In this document: piece after piece, positions 59,231 through 64,000 of the stretch
How the letters are laid out: each line of letters begins with the position of its first letter
Numbering within the stretch: position 1 is the first letter of the stretch
From: Ceratotherium simum simum
Taxonomy: Eukaryota > Chordata > Mammalia > Perissodactyla > Rhinocerotidae
Direction: 5' to 3'
Assembly (NCBI RefSeq): GCF_000283155.1
Contig: NW_004454229.1
Coordinates: forward strand, 7,171,196 to 7,235,195
DNA length: 64,000 bases
Made by a program: the position numbers and the translations under genes
The notes under the pieces: model-generated
Database searches by the model: none
What the model was told of the DNA's origin: nothing
Seen by the model: only the letters and a program-made list of their open reading frames with translations

Positions 59231-60889
59231 AGAGGGATGAACCTGGACAGAAGCCCTGGGGCAGGAGGGAATGCGGCTGATGAGGAAGGGGCGAGAAGGC
59301 CGTGGCCAGGGGCCACGGGTTGGCGAGACTGGCGGGGCCTGGGCCTTGCTGCAGTCTGAGCTTCTCAGGCACATCAGGGCCTGCCTGGTGAGAAGGAGCG
59401 AGCTCCTCGCTCTAGAGGTATGCAAGCAGGACTGGGCATCCACCTGCCAGAGGCCACAGAGCTTCCTGCACCAGGCCAGAGGCTGGATGAGGCCATTCCA
59501 AGGTCCTCTTGCCCCTGAGAGTGATAGCTCCTCTTGAGGCCACTTTCCCCCTCTGTGACACAGGACAGCCATAGTCCCCACCTCACATTGGGGCTGTGAG
59601 GATAGAGCGATGGCTTCTAGGAAGGGCCCAACAGGCACTGTGTCCCGTCCAAGCTGGGCCCCTGCCCTTCCTGGCTTCTCACTGGAAGCCCCAGGATCCT
59701 GCAGGTGCCTCTGGCTCGTGCTTTGCTCAAGCTGCGGAGGGCGTGGTGGGGGCTGTGGTGGGCTCCGTGCCGGGAGCCTCTCATCTGGCAGCATCTCACC
59801 AGGAGCTGCCCCTCTGCCAGGACCACCTGCCCGTCGGCCCTGCTCAGAGCCCCCGTCCCTGTGCCGCGGGTCAGCAGGCTGGGGCGAGCTGGAAGGAACA
59901 GCTCTTCTCCAGTCTGTGAGGAGGGCGACAGCTGCCTCCCGGAGCCCGGAACCTCCCCTGGGGCCACACCCCAGGCCCTTGCCAAGCTCAGCTCGCGGGT
60001 GACCTCACACTGGTCACTTCACCTCGCAGCGGCCCAGTGACAGCTCCTGGAGCAGACGGTGGTCCTGGGCATGAGTGGGCTGAGGAAGGACCCTCGCCTG
60101 GGTTGACGCAACAGCCCCCTCAGCCTTCTCCTCACCCGCCGCGAGCAGCACGGGCTGAAGCTTGCCCAGCACGCTCTCCGGGATGTGCGTCCTGTGGAGG
60201 TTAACATCTACGGGCAGAGACAGCCCTTTTATTCCCCCGGGCTATCTGTGATGCACCATCTCTCCCGCCAGCCTGGGAGCTCTGAGGGCAGACACCGGGC
60301 TGCCTGAGCATCTGTGTCCCCAGCAGCCAGCCCGGCCATGGCTTACGGTCCTGCACCATCTGGCTGCTGCCCACCTCGCCGGCCTCATCCCGTGTCTGCC
60401 TCCTTGACCTTCCACAGCCCAGCTCAGTATCTCGTGGTTCCTCTAGGGTGGCCAGCGCCCTCTGGCCTCCAGATGTCCTCAGGTCTGAGCTCAGAGCCCT
60501 CTTCGCCCCACCTCTCCCCAGCGTGGCACCTGGCACCTGATAGGTGCCCAGTGATGAATGAAAACTACCAGCACGCTCGGGAAGGGAGCTGAGGTGCCGC
60601 AAGCAGCCCGACTCGTCCTGCATCCTGGGAGGGGCTGCAGACCGCTGGGCGGACACTCAGCTGGATGCAGAAGTAAGCAGAATGCTCACGGGTCCTGACC
60701 AGCGGAGGTTCCTGCCGAGGCTGGAGGCCGTGGGGCCGGGTGGGCAGTGTGCGCACAAGCCATGGGCCGGGGCTGACAGCGGAGGCCAAGCCCAGCTCTG
60801 GCTCTTCACCTAAGAAGTGACATGGTGTGGAGAGAAGACGCTGGACAGGGGGCTGACCTGGCCTGACCTCAGAGCTGCCACTGAACTGC

Positions 60890-61330
60890 TCTGTAGTGGG
60901 CTGAATGGTGGCCCCCAAAGACATGTCCACTCAGAACCTGCACATGTGACCTTATTTGGTAAAAAGATCCTTGCAGATGTAATTAAGGATCCTGAGATGA
61001 GATCATCCTAGATTACCCAGTGGGTTCTAACCCCAATGACAAGTGTCCTTATAAGAGAAAGGCAGGGGGAGATCTGAGGCACGCGGAGGGGAAGGCGAGG
61101 TGAAGATGAGGCAGAGATGGGAGTGATGCAGTCACAAGTCAGGGAAGCTGGCAGCCACCAGAAGAAGCTGGAGGAGGGAAGGAAGGATCCTTCCCTCGAG
61201 CACTGGGGGGAGTGTGGTCCTGCCGGCACCTTGCTTTAGGACTTCAGGCCTCTGGAACTGTGAGAATCAGTTTCTGCTGTTTTAAGCTGCTGAGTTGGTG
61301 GTGGTTAGTTAGGGCGGCCTCAGGAAAGTG
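60890..61330 (+). mobile_element. MLT1-type LTR
   Basis: Sense MLT1: TGTAGTGGGCTGAATGGTGG, 'ttatttggtaaaaagatccttgcagatgtaattaaggatcctgagatgagatcatcctagattaccc', 'ccaatgacaagtgtccttataagag', 'ggagtgatgcagtcacaag', 'ccagaactgtgag'-like block and 'tgctgttttaagctgctgagtt'. Solitary LTR, non-coding. Confidence 0.93.
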
Positions 61331-61799
61331 ATACACGCTCGGGCCTCCGCCTCCTCCTCCTCCTCCTCTGTCCTGAGGTGAGAATATGGACGTTTCTGAG
61401 GTTTTCTGCAGCAGCCACAGAGGTGCTGCTCAGAGAGGAGTGACTGACAGCCCCCAGGGCCCGCTTCTCCTGGCTTTCTCCGGGGCTGTAACTCATGTCG
61501 GTTGGAAACAGCCACTGGGAGCTGTCCTGGCACCTGGTGGAGAAGGCGTGGACTGGGAGCCAGGAGCCCAGACTCGGGCGCCCTCTCCCCGCCTCAGTGT
61601 CCCCTCTGTGAAAGCAGCTGGCCCGCTCAGAGGGCCAGACAGCCCTGCTGTGCTCCTTTTAGAGAAGTTGTTATTCTTCAGATCCTGTTGTGTCTCCCTT
61701 TCAGGCTCAGGGAGCTGTGAAAATTTAGAAATAGGGGCTTGGCTGATTTCATACCATTATTACTATTATTGTTTGAATGTTCATATTGTTTCATATTAA

Positions 61800-62035
61800 T
61801 ATTCGTATTATGGAGCCAGACTGCTTGGTTCTCTTCTGGGTTCCACCATTGCCAGTGGGGTGACCTCGGACAGTTCCTTACCCTCTCTATGCCCCACTGT
61901 CCTGTCTGTAAGACAAGGATATAAAGGTACGTCCTTCGAGAGGATTTTTTGAAGGTTGAATGAGTTAATATATTTAAGGTGCTTGGAGCAGCGCCTGGTT
62001 CGAGGCAGACAGTTTATATGTGTTAATGATGATGT
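61800..62035 (+). repeat. MIR SINE immediately upstream of PCSK9 exon 4
   Basis: 'atggagccagactgcttggttctcttctgggttccacc', GTGACCTCGGACAGTTCCTT, 'ctgtctgtaagacaaggatataaaggtac', 'gaaggttgaatgagttaatatatttaaggtgcttggagcagcgcctgg' and 'gtgttaatgatgatgtt'. Near full length. It ends about 33 bases before the exon 4 acceptor, so the likely branch-point region overlaps its 3' end. Confidence 0.88.
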
Positions 62036-62068
62036 TACCCCCATTTGTTCTCTCCTCTCCACAAGCAG

Positions 62069-62214
62069 CGCCCTGGAAGGATGGAGCCGGCCTGGTGAAG
62101 GTGTGTCTCCTAGACACCAGCATCCACAGCAGCCACCGGGAAATCGAGGGCAGGGTCACAGTCACCGACTTTGAGAATGTGCCCGAGGAGGACGGGACAC
62201 GCTTCCACAGACAG
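62069..62214 (+). CDS. PCSK9: PCSK9 exon 4 (catalytic Asp), shifted acceptor
   Basis: Encodes the end of codon 171 and residues 172-219: [20 protein letters not shown], then [20 protein letters not shown] and DGTRFHRQ. Asp186 in LLDTSI is the catalytic Asp of the subtilisin-like triad. Human exon 4 (134 bases, recalled) starts at the base matching 62081, where no AG precedes here. The in-frame acceptor is CAG at 62066-62068 (exon 146 bases), which adds four residues (TPWK in place of a direct PP-D junction). Directly upstream is AAG, so AAGCAG is a NAGNAG acceptor and could add one more residue. An AG at 62078-62079 would break the frame. The donor is CAG|GTGAGC, phase 0. The added residues offset the shorter signal peptide, so numbering equals human from here. 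Confidence 0.92.
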
Positions 62215-62435
62215 GTGAGCACATCCCTCAGGCAGGGGGGCTGCCCCATCACTCACCCCCAACCTGGGGGTGGGGTGGTGACCGCCACCCCCCAGGCTGT
62301 CCTGCTGTCCTGGCCTCCCCAGCCATCACTGGCCCTTCTCTGCCATCAGTTGTGAGGTGGGGACGCCCCTCCAGCCCCTTGCAGTTATGTTACTGGGTGG
62401 TGGGCTCTCACACGGGCCTTGTGTTGGTCGAGCAG
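62215..62435 (+). other. PCSK9: PCSK9 intron 4
   Basis: Short 221-base intron, no repeat seen. Its 3' end GTGTTGGTCGAGCAG has a poor pyrimidine tract. Confidence 0.85.
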
Positions 62436-62577
62436 GCAAACAAGTGTGACAGCCACGGCACCCACCTGGCGGGCGTGGTCAGCGGCCGGGACGCTGGCGT
62501 GGCCAAGGGCGCCAGCCTGCGCACCCTGCGCGTGCTCAACTGCCAGGGGAAGGGCACGGTGAGCAGCACCCTCGCAG
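62436..62577 (+). CDS. PCSK9: PCSK9 exon 5 (catalytic His)
   Basis: Encodes residues 220-266 plus one base: [20 protein letters not shown] then [20 protein letters not shown] and TVSSTLA. His226 in CDSHGTH is the catalytic His. GLU/LEFIRK sequence expected next in exon 6 is not in the window. Length is 142 bases, the same as human as recalled. The acceptor is GAGCAG at 62435; the donor is GCAG|GTGAGT, phase 1. The gene is cut off by the window end, not broken: exons with the oxyanion-hole Asn, Ser386, the receptor-binding loop around residue 374 and the Cys/His-rich C-terminal domain would follow. Confidence 0.96.
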
Positions 62578-64000
62578 GTGAGTGACGGCTCCAGGTGCCG
62601 GGCTCTGTGTCGGGCCTGCGTGGGAGGCGGCTTCAGCCCAGAGAGAGGCAGAGGCAGCCTCTGTCCCAGAGCCACCGAGTCCCAGAGTGCCAGAGGGGCA
62701 GGGCTCCCAGAGGACATCAATGTAGGTGGAGAAACCGAGGCCCACACCGGGGCAGGGGTTCAGCCAGGTGGGTCGTGCGGCTTTGCCCCTGGGTCACTGG
62801 TCTTTCTACAGTGTCACACTGCTCCTCTTTTCACATACTCTAAACTAGTATGTCTTCCGTCACGTTATTTTAGATTCTGATGGGCCCTTGCAGAGAATGA
62901 TAAGCAAACTTTCTCCACCTTCTGCTTGCTCACCTCTAACCCTAGGGGACCCCCTCTTTTCCGTGACTGATTGGGCCCTGAAGGTCACTCCGGCCAGGTG
63001 GACTTGGTGGAGGAACTGGCAGAGACTTTTCCAGACTCTTGCAGGTTTCTCCATCCAGTCTACCGGGTGGGCCTCTGGCGAGGTCCAGCGGAGAGCCAGG
63101 ACCTTGGAGGCCGTGGACAGAGGAGAGGGCAGGAGCTCTCCCTCACTGAGTCCCTCCTGTGGCCAGACCTCGAGTGAAGGACTTTGTACACCACACCCTG
63201 AGGCCGGCATTGTGATAGCTGTGAAACAGTTGATGAAACCAGCCCAGAGAGGGGAAGTGACTTGCTCAGGGTCACACAGCTAGAGCTGGTGACCTCACTG
63301 GGAAAGGTGCTGGTGCTAAGCTTGACCTCCACCGCAAGCCCCCAGGCCCGGGGGTCCGACGCGAGCTCCTGGGCCGCAGAGGCAGCCGCGGGCCTGACTG
63401 AAGGGCTGAGAAGGCCAGGCGCCCGCCTGGTGCTGGGGAGCTCTGCCCTGATTCTTTCCTGTTCAGAGCACGGGTTCTGATCAGTTTTAAAGGCGAGAAT
63501 CAATCCCCCCGCCCCATCAGGCGACCCCTGTCCCACCTCCTTATTGACCGACCTCCGCTCAGCAGGCCAGCTCCCAAAGGTCAGAGTGCGGAGGAGGGGA
63601 GGCCTGCGCGTGCCCCGAGAGGCCTTCCCCAGGCCGGGCGCCCTGGCCTCGGGGTGGCTTCCTGGGAAGCTCAGGTGCCGCTTTGAGGCCCTCATCATTG
63701 CGTCAAAAGCACTAGCACGTAACCTGGTGCTCAACGAACAGGAGCTGTTGCTTTCATCCTCATGGCCAGTGACCTCTGTGAGCAGATGATGAGGTAAAGC
63801 GTGTCAAGTGTGGGCACGGAAATATGTATACAGCAGGTGCTTAATAAATGGCCGCTGTAATTGTGGTTGTCATTCTTCACTTCCACTCCCAGGTGTCTCC
63901 TAGGAGGAGTGTGGCTGTGGGACCCCAACTCCCACCTCTGCCATCCACAGCCCAGGGGATGTCCCAGAGGCCCAGATCCAGAAGGTTCTGAGAGGTCAGC
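62578..64000 (+). other. PCSK9: PCSK9 intron 5 (runs past window end)
   Basis: No exon 6 coding sequence (LEFIRKSQL-like) is seen before 64000. An antisense MIR lies at about 63170-63300 (GGGGAAGTGACTTGCTCAGG, GTCACACAGCTAGAG) and a MIR/L2-type tail at 63820-63850 (GCAGGTGCTTAATAAATGGC). Confidence 0.8.

Noticed and set aside
62578..64000. Search for PCSK9 exon 6
   Set aside because: No LEFIRK-like coding sequence appears on the + strand before the window ends. The open frames there are intronic.

Overview
This is a piece of a mammalian nuclear genome, not a bacterial or viral one. Genes are split by GT-AG introns, CpG islands mark promoters, and much of the remaining sequence is interspersed repeat (MIR, L2, L1, MLT1). 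The diagnostic element is a tRNA-like SINE that begins GGGGCCGGCC, contains GGTGGCGCAGCGGTTAAGTG and has an internal poly-A or CA tail. This matches the equine repetitive element (ERE) family. Eight copies keep target-site duplications of 10-14 bp, several of them perfect. The source is therefore a perissodactyl, most likely an equid (horse, donkey or zebra); rhinoceros or tapir is less likely.

Three genes lie on the + strand in the same order as on human chromosome 1p32: TMEM61, BSND (barttin) and PCSK9. TMEM61 occupies about 2.1-13.85 kb. Its promoter and first exon probably fall in a CpG island interrupted by a 485-base run of N (2152-2636). Exon 2 (6235-6581) is intact. Exon 3 (13460 on) carries a one-base frame disruption at a G6C6 run. 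BSND is complete: four coding exons (20800-20976, 26339-26433, 28149-28418, 29301-29718) give 319 residues with the expected membrane segments, palmitoylation cysteines and PY motif. PCSK9 starts at 52375, and the window holds coding exons 1-5 (to 62577): signal peptide, prodomain, autocleavage site and the catalytic Asp and His. Exons carrying the catalytic Ser, the LDL-receptor-binding loop and the C-terminal domain lie beyond 64000. The PCSK9 promoter keeps an HNF1 site and a sterol regulatory element 26 bp apart.

Regions: 1-2.0 kb, repeat-bearing upstream flank; 2.0-2.9 kb, CpG island with gap; 2.9-13.85 kb, TMEM61 with a 1.45 kb antisense L1 in intron 2; 13.85-20.5 kb, intergenic, with L2 copies, two EREs and an orphan CpG island with CTCF-like motifs; 20.5-31.6 kb, BSND with a GAT/GGT satellite in intron 1; 31.6-51.6 kb, intergenic, dense in L1, L2, MLT1 and ERE; 51.6-64 kb, 5' half of PCSK9.

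The three genes are neighbours by ancient synteny and do not form a pathway. Barttin is the accessory subunit of ClC-K chloride channels in kidney and inner ear, PCSK9 is a secreted regulator of the LDL receptor, and TMEM61 is an uncharacterised two-span membrane protein. I found no novel multi-gene system. The most notable observations are a shifted splice acceptor in PCSK9 exon 4, the frame disruption in TMEM61, a pair of direct EREs around PCSK9 exon 3, and an orphan CpG island between TMEM61 and BSND.
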